Of a stretch of DNA of 64,000 nucleotides, positions 30,833 through 43,719 are shown piece by piece. The notes beneath the pieces are model-generated. The model ran no database searches and had not been told where the DNA came from. It worked only from the letters and a program-made list of their open reading frames with translations. Source of the DNA: Anaeramoeba ignava (Eukaryota > Metamonada > Anaeramoebidae); contig JAPDFW010000121.1 of assembly GCA_028826165.1 (NCBI GenBank), forward strand, positions 1 to 64,000, given 5' to 3'. The stretch's first letter is position 1; every line of letters begins with the position of its first letter. The position numbers and the translations under genes are program-made.

Positions 30833-31301
30833 TCAATTAATTTCAATTTTAATTTTATTTAATTTCATTATTTCAATTTTAATTGGAAATCTTCGTAAAT
30901 TTTTTTGAACATTTTCAGGAAGAATTGGTTTTGGTCTTTGATCAAATAATATTTTATTTCGAATTATTGCTATAATTTCATATTTTGTATTTTCTTCTTC
31001 TTTAATTTTTTTTGTAACAATTAACGGTTTTTTAAATTTAATAAAATTTCCATTTATTAAATGATTTCCAATTTGAATTGTTGGATTTCCCTTTTTTTTA
31101 AATTGATTTTTTTAATTGGATTTTTTTAATTGAATATTTTTAATTGAATATTTATTGAATTTTTTTTTTTACTTCTTGTGATATTTTTAATTCTCCTAAT
31201 TTTTTCATTGATAATTTTTCATCTTTTGATTGGATTTCTCCTTGAAATTCAATTAAAAACCATTCATTAACTTCTTTTGAAAATTGAATTAATAATTTCA
31301 T
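30833..31301 (-). CDS. CTF8: CTF8, subunit of the alternative clamp loader CTF18-RFC
   Basis: Two exons, 31301-31173 and 31090-30833, join in phase 0 to give 128 aa, the usual size for CTF8. The sequence shows the family core: WFLIEFQGEIQSKDEKLS, LGELKIS, then after the intron GNPTIQIGNHLINGNFIKFK, KPLIVTKK, YEIIAIIRNKILFDQRPKPI. CTF8 with DCC1 and CTF18 loads or unloads PCNA and supports sister-chromatid cohesion. The name rests on motif recognition, not on a search. The last eight residues are repeat-derived (KIKIEIN), where the coding sequence runs into the TTTCAATTTAA array, so the true stop could be shifted by repeat turnover. Promoter-type GAAAAAT units follow the start at 31318-31360. 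Confidence 0.87.
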
Positions 31302-31594
31302 ATTTTATTTTATTTAAAAATGAAAAATGAAAAATGAAAAATGAAAAATGAAAAATGAAAAAAAAAATTGATGTTTTTATTCCTTTTTTGATCAATTACA
31401 ATCTCTTTTTTTGATTGAAAAGAAAAAGCTAAAAAGCTAAAAAGTAAAAAAAAAAAAGGAAAGAAAGAAAAAGACAAAAAATTATTTTTGAATGAAAAAA
31501 AGAAAACAAAAAGTAAAAAATTCCAAAAGAAATTGGGGAAAAAAAAGTAAAATTGAAAAGAAATGAAAGGAAATGTTATTGATCATAAAGTGGA
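31302..31594. promoter_or_regulatory. Intergenic region between CTF8 start and RasGAP stop
   Basis: Positions 31318-31360 are tandem GAAAAAT units (CTF8 promoter motif, minus orientation). The rest is A/G-rich (AAAAAGCTAAAAAGCTAAAAAG near 31422) with no open frame. Confidence 0.5.
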
Positions 31595-34500
31595 TCACAT
31601 CAAATTTTTCTTAATTGTGTAAATCAAAAGATTTACATTGAGAGTTAAATATTCCAATTCAAGATTAAGTTCCGAATTATGTTGTAATTCAAGTAAATTT
31701 TCCATATTAATTGTTGTTTCATAAAGAGCTTTTGGTCTGTTTTGATAATACAAGCCAAAACCAAAAACACCTGGAGATTCTGTATTACTAATTTTGAAGA
31801 AGACCGATTGTTGACTAAAATGAAAATAAAATTATTAAATAATAAGTATTAAATAAATAATAAATAAATATTAAATAATAAATATTAAATAATAAATAAT
31901 AAATATCAAAATATTAAATATCAAATATTAAATACAAAATAAATATTAAATAATAAATATTAAATATTAAATAATAAATAAATAATAAATAAATATTAAA
32001 TATATAATAAATAATAAATAATAAATAATAAAATAAATTAAATAATAAATAATAAATATTAAATATTAAATATTAAATATTAAATATTAAATATTAAATA
32101 ATTAAATAAAATAAATAATAAATATTAAAAATAAATATTAAATAATAAATAAATAATAAATTAAATAAATATTAAATTAAAATAAATATTAAATAAATAA
32201 TAAATATTAAATATTAAATATTAAATAATAAATATTAAATATTAAATATTAAATATTAAATATTAAATAAAAATAAATATTAAATAAATAATAAATATTA
32301 AATAAATATTAAATATTAAATAAATAATAAATATTAAATATTAAATAATAAATATTAAAATATTAAATATTAAAAATAAATAATAAATATTAAATAAATA
32401 ATAAATATTAAATAAATATTAAATAATAAATATTAAATAAATAATAAATAATAAATAAATATTAAATAATAAATATTAAATAATAAATAAATAATAAATA
32501 AATATTAAATATTAAATAATAAATAATAAATAAATATTAAATAAAAATATTTGAAACAAACCGATTTTCAGGAATATCAGACTCGGCAAGAACACCACTC
32601 TTCTGAAATTCAGCATGAGAAAACTTAATAGTCTTATTCTTTCTACGCAAAGAACCACGCATATTATTGCGTTGTTTTTCATAAGCTTGACGCCTAACAT
32701 TCTCGAGATATTCACGATAAATATCAAGTTGTTTGCGAAGATATTCACGATGAAGATCAACATTTTCTTTAACAGATTCCAACAATTCAAACTCTTTAAG
32801 AATACGTTGGTGATATTCATCGCGCTGGAGAAGAAGAGTCTCGATATCAGCGCGCAATTTCTTAAAATTATCATCAGGAGAAAGAACTTTTTCTCTGATC
32901 AACTTTTTCATGTTTGACAGGATTCTTTTGATTTTCTTATTGATTTTGGCGTCCTTTGTCACCTTGGCTTCCTTTCGAAGGTTTTGAAGACCCTTGATAA
33001 ACATAGCCGTATCGACCTCTTTATCAGGAGGGAATTCCTTCAGAAGCTTTTGATAAATTGTCGCCAATTTTTCCTTTGTTTCCTTATAAAGAATATTCAA
33101 GTTGTTTTTCTGCTGCAGAACTGGCGAAGTGAGATTATTCTCAAGTGCCAATTGAATCATTGGGCACAAATTACGATCGAGTTGTTTTGGTTCCTCGCCC
33201 ATTGTGTCAAGTAGTTTCTTTAGTGGATCTTCTTGATCACTTATGAAATCATTAATATATTTTCTGAACAATCCGTGAACAAAATAAATTTCATTTAGTG
33301 AAATGTGGATTTGTTGTGATTCAGAAGAGAGACTTAAAAATTTATTCAGCGATTCATCAATTTCAAGGTCTTCTACTCTGCACAATCTTTCCAAGAAATC
33401 GCAGAGTTTTTTTCGCTGTTCAAGCATAAAATCCCTTAAAACTGCCATATAGGCTTCTTTTTTCCCAAAGGAATCTACCATGTTTGATAAATTCTGTAAG
33501 ATCTTTGCTAATAGCGTTAAGTTTCTTCGTGAATTCGGTGTTAGTTTTCCTTCTACTAAATGATATGCTGTTGGTGTTACTATTGCTGGGTTTAAAAATC
33601 TTAAAATAAAGAAACTTCCTATTAATGCACTTGAATCATATTTGTCTGCGTTCGGAAAGAATTCTTGTGTTAAATTTCGGATTTGTTTGCAAATTAATCG
33701 GATTCCGTAAGGAACCATATCGATTTTTTCGATAACGAGGTCTAAGAGCTTAATTTAATAAAAATAAAAATAAATTAAAATTAAAATCAAAATTAAAATT
33801 AAAATTAAAATTAAAATTAAAATTAAAATTAAAATTAAAATTAAAATTAAAATTAAAATTAATATTGAAATAAAATTAAAAATAAAAATAAAATTAAAAT
33901 TAAAATTAAAATTAAAATAAAATTAATAAAATTAAAATTAAAATTAAAATTAAAATTAAAATTAAAATTAAAATTAAAATTAAAATTAAAATTAAAATTA
34001 AAATTAAAATTAAAATTAAAATTAAAATTAAAATTAAAATTAAAATTTAAAATTAAAAAAATAAAAATTAAAAATTAAAAATTAAAATTAAAATTTAAAT
34101 TAAAATTAAAATTAAAATTAAAATTAAAATTAAAATTAAAATTAAAATTAAAATTAAAATTAAAATTAAAATTAAAATTAAATTAAAATTAAAATTAAAA
34201 TTAAATTAAAAATTAAAATTTAAAATTAAAATTAAAATTAAAATTAAAATTAATTAATAAAATTAAAATTAAAATTAAAAATTAAAATTAAAATTAAATT
34301 AAAATTAAAATTAAAATTAAAATTAAAATTAAAATTAAAATTAAAATTAAAATTAAAATTAAAATTAAAATTAAAATTAAAATTAAAATTAAATTAAAAT
34401 TAAAATTTAAAATTAAAATTAAAATTAAATTAAAATTAAAATTAAAATTAAAATTAAAAATAAAATTAAAATTAAAATTTAAAATTAAATTTAAAATTAA

Positions 34501-36345
34501 AATTAATATTTAAATTAAAAAATTAAAATTAAAATTAAAATTAAAATTCATTTTGAAATAAAATTTACTGAATTAAATAACTCTTGAAGTTTTTGAATAC
34601 GAGGAGCTAAAATCTCAATAACTTTAGGATGCTCAGCAGCTTCTTCATTAACAAGTTTACGTTTCAAATTTGTCATTTCACCTGTAGTACTTTCCTGTTC
34701 ATTAATCCATTGTTCATAAATTCTAATAGGATTAATTTCCAAATTAAGTTCTTCATCATCAACAATTTTTTGGAGAGGACTTGATAACAATTTTTTCAAA
34801 TATAACTGACCAGGACCTCTTCGCGAATACGTAAACAAAAGTTTAGTTATTGTGGTGTTTGCGCGCAGAAGGGTATTTGTATGTGTGCAATTCTGGAACT
34901 CTTCATGAAGTGCAACTTCGAATAATAATAAAAGTAACTTTTCTTCTCTTTGATCATAATGATTCCCGTAAATTGTAAACATAATCAGTTGCAGTAATTT
35001 TTCACATTCAAGTGGTGTTACGTATCTGCTTACGAGCGCTAAGTACCGTGGCTCGTGGAATAATAGATAAAAAAGGTTGCTGTATTTTTCTCTTACTCGT
35101 TCATCTTTTATTGAAATTATTTTTAAATCATCAGCATTTTCTGCAGCTTCAAGTTGTATCTCATCTAATGATATTCGGTTTTTGATTAATAGTGCAATTT
35201 TTTGATCTAAACCTTTGATTTCTTTTTCAAGTTGAAAGTTTTTTCGACTTTGTGTTGAGATTTTCTTCTTTAATCGTTCAAGAATTTCCAAATCTTTATT
35301 TTATTTTTTTAAATGAATTTTTAAATGAATTTTATAAATTAATTTTTAAATGAATTTTGATTTTAATTTTAATTTTAATTTTAATTTATAAATGATTTTA
35401 TTTTTAAATGAATTTTAATTTTTAATTTTTTTTTAATTTAAATAATATTAATTTAATTTTTAATTTTTATTTTAATAATAATATTTTATTTTTAATTTTA
35501 ATTTTATTTTTAATTTTAATTTTAATTTTAATTTTATTTTAATATTAATTTTAATTTTAATTTTAATTTTAATATTATTAATTTTTAATTTTAATTTTAA
35601 TATTAATTTTAATATTAATTTTAATTTTAATTTTAATATTAATTTTAATTTTAATTTTAATTTTATTTTAATTTTAATATTAATTTAAAAATTTTTATTG
35701 CTTTTAAAAATAAAAATTTTTTAATTTTATTTTTGATAAATAAATACCTTTTAATTTTAATTTTAATTTTAGTTGTTTTTTTTATTAAAATAATTAAAAT
35801 TTTAATTTTAATTTTAATATTAATTTTTATTTTAATTGTTTTAATTTTAGATTTGTAGTTTGTTTTGATTGATCAATTGAGAAATTTTATTTTAAAAAAA
35901 TAATTTTGAAGTATTAAAACATTTTATTGCTTTTTAAAAAAATAAAAATTTTTTTTTTGCTTGTTTTATTTTTTTTTGATAAATAAATACCTTTTTGATA
36001 TTGACTTTCACTAGAAATTATGCCCAAACTTTTCTTTCTAGTTGTTTTTTGATTAGAAGCTAAATTAAAAATTAAAAATTAAAAAAGATTTTATTAAAAA
36101 AAAAAAAATAAATTAAAAAATAAATTAAAAAAAAATTTTCATAATTAAAAAAACTTTTTAAAATAAAATTTACTTTTTTCATCTTCATTTTCTTTACGTG
36201 TATTTGAATTTTTGTTTAAATTTGAATCTTTTGTGTTTGGAATTGGTGTTTCTGCGTCTAAAAGAAAATCTGGTTCTAATAAGAAATTAGGTTCATTTGA
36301 TTGAAGAACATTTGATTTTTTATTTTTATTTTCTTTATCATTCAT
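31595..36345 (-). CDS. IQGAP-type Ras GTPase-activating protein
   Basis: Five in-phase exons give 790 aa: 36345-36174, 36059-35991, 35293-34569, 33748-32562, 31814-31595. After about 80 disordered residues there is a coiled segment and then the RasGAP domain, roughly residues 150-450. The arginine-finger region reads LLRANTTITKLLFTYSRRGP with Arg near 224, and the second motif ILRFLNPAIVTP is near 371. The last 75 residues (GVFGFGLYYQNRPKALYETT, LELEYLTLNVNLLIYTIKKN) match the RasGAP C-terminal domain of IQGAPs. No calponin-homology domain or IQ motif is present, so it resembles the short IQGAP-related GAPs of amoebae (DGAP1/GAPA type) that act in cytokinesis and the cortical cytoskeleton. 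The presence of the finger Arg is notable, because classical IQGAPs lack GAP activity. A basic coiled coil (QAYEKQRNNMRGSLRRKNK) precedes the last intron. The donor before exon 5 is GTTTGT, the weakest of the set. Confidence 0.88.
31815..32561 (-). repeat. Intron of AAATATT/AAATAAT 7-8 bp repeats
   Basis: Last intron of the RasGAP gene. Positions 31835-32545 are built of AAATATT, AAATAAT and AAATAAATAAT units in variable order. Confidence 0.9.
33749..34568 (-). repeat. Intron of AAAATT hexamers, 800 bp
   Basis: Intron 3 of the RasGAP gene. It is almost pure AAAATT on the plus strand, with a dozen slips (AAAATTTAAAATT, AAATTAAAATT, AATTAATAAAATT). Confidence 0.93.
35294..35990 (-). repeat. 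Intron of AATTTT/AATATT repeats
   Basis: Intron 2 of the RasGAP gene. It is AT hexamer-like repeat (AATTTT, AATATTAATTTT) in the 5' two thirds on the plus strand and plain A/T-rich DNA beyond, ending at the GTATTT donor near 35990. Confidence 0.8.
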
Positions 36346-37152
36346 TTAAATTCTCTTTCAAAAAAAAAAAATTAAAAAATTAAAATTAAAAAAAAAGGAA
36401 AAGAAAAAAATGATTTTTTTTATTTATTTTATTTTTAATTTTTTTTTATTTTAACTCAAAATGACTAAAAATTATTTTCTCCTTTTTTTTTCTTTTTTTT
36501 AATTTTTCTCCAATTTTTTTTTTCTTTTCTAAAATTATTCTTTTAAACTTATTCTTTTTTTCCACTTTTTTATTAATAAATTTATTCCATTTTTTATTAA
36601 TAAATTTATTCCATTTTTTATTAATAAATTTATTCCACTTTTTATTAATATATTTATTCCATTTATTCCACTTTTTTTATTAATAAATTTATTCCATTTT
36701 TTATTAATAAATTTATTATATTTTTTGTTAATAAATTTTTATTCTATTTTTATTAATAAATTTATTTTTTATTAATAAATTTATTATATTTTTATTAATA
36801 AATTTATTTATTTTTATTAATAAATTTATTTATTTTTATTAATAATTTTATTTTTTTTATAAATATTTTTATTTTATATTTTTATTAATAAATTTATTCT
36901 TTTTTTTATTAATAAATTTATTCTATTTTTTATTAATAAATTTATTATATTTTTATTAATAAATTTATTCTATTTTTTATTAATAAATTTATTCTATTTA
37001 TTATTAATAAATTTATTATATTTTTATTAATAAATTTATTCCACTTTTTATTAATAAATTTATTCTATTTTTTTGTTGTTTTGTTTTTTTTGATTTTTTT
37101 ATTTTTCATTTTATTTTTCATTTTATTTTTTTTATTTTTATTTTTAAAATAA
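36346..37152. repeat. Divergent intergenic region with 24-bp minisatellite
   Basis: This lies between the RasGAP and MYST start codons. From about 36560 to 37068 a unit of about 24 bp, TTATTAATAAATTTATTCCA plus a T-run, is repeated roughly 20 times with length variants. Its palindromic core AATTTATTAATAAATT could form hairpins. Each flank carries the T-rich CAT motif (36395-36425 on the minus strand, 37104-37130 on the plus strand), so the array sits between two promoters. Confidence 0.85.
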
Positions 37153-39817
<2,665 letters not shown>

Positions 39818-39960
39818 TTTGAAATTCAATTTAATTCTTTTTATTAAATAAAAAAGGGAAAAAAAATTGTTATTGAAAAAATAATTTTAAATTTCGCATT
39901 TTTGATATTTTTTATTTAATTTAATCTAATCAAAAAAGCAAAAAAAATTTTTGTTTATTT

Positions 39961-40007
39961 TTTTTTTTCATTTTTTTCATTTTTTTTTTGCTTTTTTTTT
40001 AATTTAA
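39961..40007 (+). promoter_or_regulatory. T-rich CAT-motif promoter element of fumarase
   Basis: TTTTTTTTCATTTTTTTCATTTTTTTTTTGC runs up to the ATG with TTTAA just before it. It is one of the clearest copies of the motif shared by genes in this window. Confidence 0.45.
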
Positions 40008-42011
40008 ATGATTTCAAAAACAAGAATTGAAACAGATTCTATGGGAAAGATTGAAGTTCCTTCAAATGTTTATTGGGGAGCTCAAACTCAAAGGTAAATA
40101 AAAATTCATTTATAAAATTAATAAAATTATAATTAAAATTAAAATTAAAATAATTCATTTTTAAAATTAAATTAAAATTCATTTATAAAATTCAAATTAA
40201 AATTAAAATTCATTTATAAAATTAAAATTCATTTATAAAATTTAAATTAAAATTCATTTATAATTTTTGGATAATTAAAGATCCTTACAAAATTTCCGAA
40301 TTGGAGATGAAAGACAAAGAATGCCACTTTCAATAATTCGAGCATTTGGTATTTTAAAAAAAGCTGCTGCAATTGTGAACATAAAAGCTGGACGACTTGA
40401 TGAAAAAATAGGGAAAGTTATGATTCAATCAGCAGAAGAAATAATTCGAGGTGAATTGAATGATCACTTCCCACTTGTTGTTTGGCAAACAGGATCAGGA
40501 ACCCAGACAAATATGAATGTTAACGAAGTCATTTCGAATCGATCCATTGAAATTTTAGGGGGAGAAATGGGGACCAAAAAGCCAGTACATCCAAATGATC
40601 ATGTGAATCTTGGACAATCTTCAAATGATACATTTCCAACAGCAATGCATATTTCTGCAAGACAAGATATAGATTCTGTTCTTATTCCTGGTTTGAATGA
40701 ACTTTATCAAGCTCTTTTAGAAAAATCTCAAAAATTCTCGAAAATTATTAAAATTGGAAGAACTCATTGTCAAGATGCTGTTCCTTTAACTCTTGGTCAA
40801 GAATTCTCTGGTTATGCTCAACAACTCAAATATTCTATTAGAAGAATTAATTCTACTCTTGAGAGTCTTAGTGAATTAGCAATTGGTGGAACTGCAGTTG
40901 GAACTGGTATTTTTTTTTCCGATTTCCAAAAATTTTTTTCCGATTTTTTATTTTATATTTAATATTTATTATTTTATATTTATATTTATATTTTATATTT
41001 TTTATTATTTAATATTTAATATTTAATATTTATATTTAATTTATTTTATATTTTATCTTTATATTTATTATTTAATTTAATATTTATTATTTTATATTTA
41101 ATATTTAATATTTTAATATTTTTTATATTTAATATTTAATATTTTATATTTAATATTTAATATTTAATATTTAATATTTAATATTTAATATTTTATATTT
41201 TATTTTATATTTTATATTTATTATTTATATTTAATATTTTATATTTTATATTTAATATTTTATATTTTATATTTTTATTATTTAATTTATTTGAAAAAAA
41301 GGTTTAAATACATTCGAAAAATTTGATGTTATGGTTAGTGAAGAAATATCAAAAATAACAAACATTCAATTCAAACCAGCAGAGAATAAATTTGAAGCAT
41401 TAGCAGCACATGATGCAATTGTAGAAACAAGTGGAGCATTAAACACAACAGCAGTATCACTAATGAAAATCGCTAACGATATACGCTTTTTATCATCAGG
41501 CCCACGAACTGGATTTGGAGAGATCATTTTACCTCCTAACGAACCAGGCTCTAGCATCATGCCTGGTAAGGTTAATCCAACACAATGCGAAGCTTTAACT
41601 ATGGTTTGTGGTCAAGTTATGGGAAATCACGTCGCTATTACAGTAGGTGGCGCTAACGGCCACTTTGAACTTAATGTCTTTAAACCAATGATGATATATA
41701 ATCTTCTACATTCAATCCGTATTCTTGGTGATGCTTGTAGATCATTCGCAAAAAATTGTGTTGTGGGAATAAAACCAAACAAAAAGAGGATCGCTAATTT
41801 TCTCGATCAATCTCTCATGCTTGTTACTGCTTTGAACCCTTATATTGGTTACGATAAGTCAGCCATTGTCGCTAAAACTGCTTTTGAAAAAGGAATTACA
41901 TTAAAAGAAGCTGTTATTGAATTGGAATTAATGACTGGAGAAGAGTTTGATGAAAGAGTTAAGCCCGAAAATATGCTTTCACCAATTAAATTAGTAATTG
42001 ATAAGAAATGA
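40008..42011 (+). CDS. fumC: Class II fumarate hydratase
   Basis: Three in-phase exons, 40008-40093, 40281-40906 and 41302-42011, give 473 aa, the normal length of class II fumarases. It starts [20 protein letters not shown]. It has the substrate-site motif [20 protein letters not shown]-type [20 protein letters not shown], the [17 protein letters not shown] loop, and the superfamily signature [15 protein letters not shown] in exon 3. The product interconverts fumarate and malate without iron, in the cytosol or an organelle. There is no N-terminal presequence: the enzyme fold begins within six residues of the ATG, so a cytosolic location is the simplest reading. The intron at 40907-41301 is a 7-bp A/T repeat. 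The promoter contains TTTTTTCATTTTTTTCATTT. Confidence 0.95.
40907..41301 (+). repeat. Intron of TTTAATA 7-bp repeats
   Basis: Intron 2 of the fumarase gene. From about 40950 to 41285 it is TTTAATA/TTTATAT/TTTTATA repeat of 6-8 bp period. Confidence 0.9.
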
Positions 42012-42701
42012 ATATGAATTCCTTTACATTTTCCATTTTATTCAAAGTTTTTTTTTTCAATTTTTTTTTTGCTAGTTCAAATTTTTTTAAAAAGTGGAAC
42101 AAAATTTTTTTTTTAAATTTTTTTTTTTCATTTTTTTTTCTTCTTCAATAATTAAAAAAAAAACAATTATTTGATGGCTTTTTATTTTCTTTTTTAAAAT
42201 TTCTTTTTTAAAATTGAATAATATTAACCCAAATAACTATTTTTTTTAATTAATTTTCTTTTATTTTTTTTAAAAAAATTTTTCAAAAAAAAATAATTTA
42301 ATGTGCAAATAATTTAATAACTACCTTGAAAATAAAGCCAAATCAGACAATAAAATTTCAAGGAATCTTTTAATTTTATTGAATGAAGAAAAAAACAAAA
42401 GAGAAAAAAAGAAGAAATAATTTAATTTCTTTTTTTTTTCAAAGTGAAAATTTTTTTTGAAAAAAAAATTAAAAAAAAAAAAGAAATTTTGAAGATGAAA
42501 AAAAAATATCGTGAATGAAGAGAAAAGTTAAAGAGAAAAGAATTAAGTTTTTTACAAATAAAAAAGTTTTAAAACTTTTTGTTTGAAAAAGCTAATTCAA
42601 AAATGTCTCAAAAAAAAAACTACACTTGATCTGACACGAAAACTTAATAAAATTAAAAAAAATTAATTAAAAATTTTTTTTTTTTCATTTTTTTTTTTCG
42701 A
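42012..42701. other. Intergenic region with a non-repetitive island
   Basis: Unlike most gaps this is not a satellite. It has T-runs and A-runs and an island at about 42300-42375 with an 8-bp inverted repeat (CCTTGAAA at about 42324 and TTTCAAGG at about 42355). On the minus strand the island also reads as a possible small terminal exon (FLEILLSDLALFSR, stop). No partner exon is visible. The T-rich CAT motif before ATP23 is at 42676-42698. Confidence 0.4.
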
Positions 42702-43471
42702 ATGTTTTCTTTTTTTTTCGGTCAAGAAGAAATAAACGATAAATTATCAGTTAAGAAATGTGAAGAACAAGTTGAGAAATGTGTGATTCATAATAAATGG
42801 ATACAAAAAGCAATTCAATTTTTAACTGAATGTTCGAATAAAATTGAAGATATTTCGAGTGAATCAAAAAAAATAATTAATTGTAAATTCTGTGAACCAT
42901 CACTTTTTCCTCATTCTCGCGCATATTATCGAATAGATGAGAAAAAGATCTATTTATGTGCCAATAGATTGTCAATCAATGATGTTTTTGTTGTTTTAAA
43001 ACATGAACTAACACATTTCATTGATGTAAATTTTTTTTTCTCAAAATAAATCAAAATTGAATGAAGAAATAATAAGAATGGTATTATTATTTAGGACAAG
43101 CTTGGGTTCGACTTTTTAGTTCCTGAAATTGTTGCTTGTTCAGGTTAATTTTAAATGATCAAAAAGAATTTTTTTTTCCGATTAATTTTTTTTTTTGAAA
43201 TTTTTTTTTTAAATTTTTTTTCAATTTTTTTAAATGATTTTTTTTTTGATTTAATTTAGAAATTAGAGCAGCTAAAAATGCAGAATGTGAACATGCAATT
43301 TTCAAAAAGAAATGTACTAAAAAATTTGCATATGATTCTATTAAATTCAAGTATCCAAATCAATCACATGAAATTATTGAAAGAATTTTTGATAAATGTT
43401 ATAATTCTAAAATTTTTTTAAAAGATAATATTTCTTTTCTTTCTAGTTTTGGATTTAACAATTTTAAATAA
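42702..43471 (+). CDS. ATP23-like mitochondrial metalloprotease
   Basis: Three in-phase exons, 42702-43025, 43095-43143 and 43260-43471, give 194 aa. The zinc-binding HExxH is in VLKHELTHFID, His 101 and 105, at the end of exon 1. It is followed after the intron by the family-specific VACSEIRAAKNAECEH and then a CTKKFAYDSIKF helix and the ERIFDKCYNSKIF ending. The upstream Cys pair NCKFCEPSLFPHSRAYYR also fits ATP23. In yeast this peptidase sits in the mitochondrial intermembrane space, processes Atp6 and helps assemble the ATP synthase F0 sector, and degrades lipid-transfer proteins. The N-terminus MFSFFFGQEEIND has no obvious targeting sequence, as is usual for this cysteine-rich family. 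The second HExxH-adjacent Asp is present (HFIDDK). Confidence 0.85.
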
Positions 43472-43719
43472 AGTTATAAAAAGCTTATTTAAAAAATATT
43501 TAATAAAATTTAAAAAAGTTATAAAAAAGTGGAATGAATTTATTTAATAAAAATATTTAAAAAAATTATAAAAAAGTGGAATGAATTTATTTATTAAAAT
43601 TATTTGAAAATTTATAAAAAAGTGGAATGAATTTATTTATTAAAATTCATTTAAAAATTTATTTGAAAAAATTAATTTTCATTTTTTTAATTTTCATTTT
43701 TTTATTTTCCAAAATTAAA

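Noticed and set aside
42702-43049. ATP23 ending at 43049 as a one-exon gene
   Set aside because: The tail after HFID is intron translation; two further exons in phase supply the conserved CSEIRAA part.
43627-43719. Upstream ATG of the second BTB-TLDc gene
   Set aside because: The extra 31 codons encode Phe/Ile/Lys from an A/T repeat and contain the promoter-like motif; the internal ATG matches the start of the paralogue.
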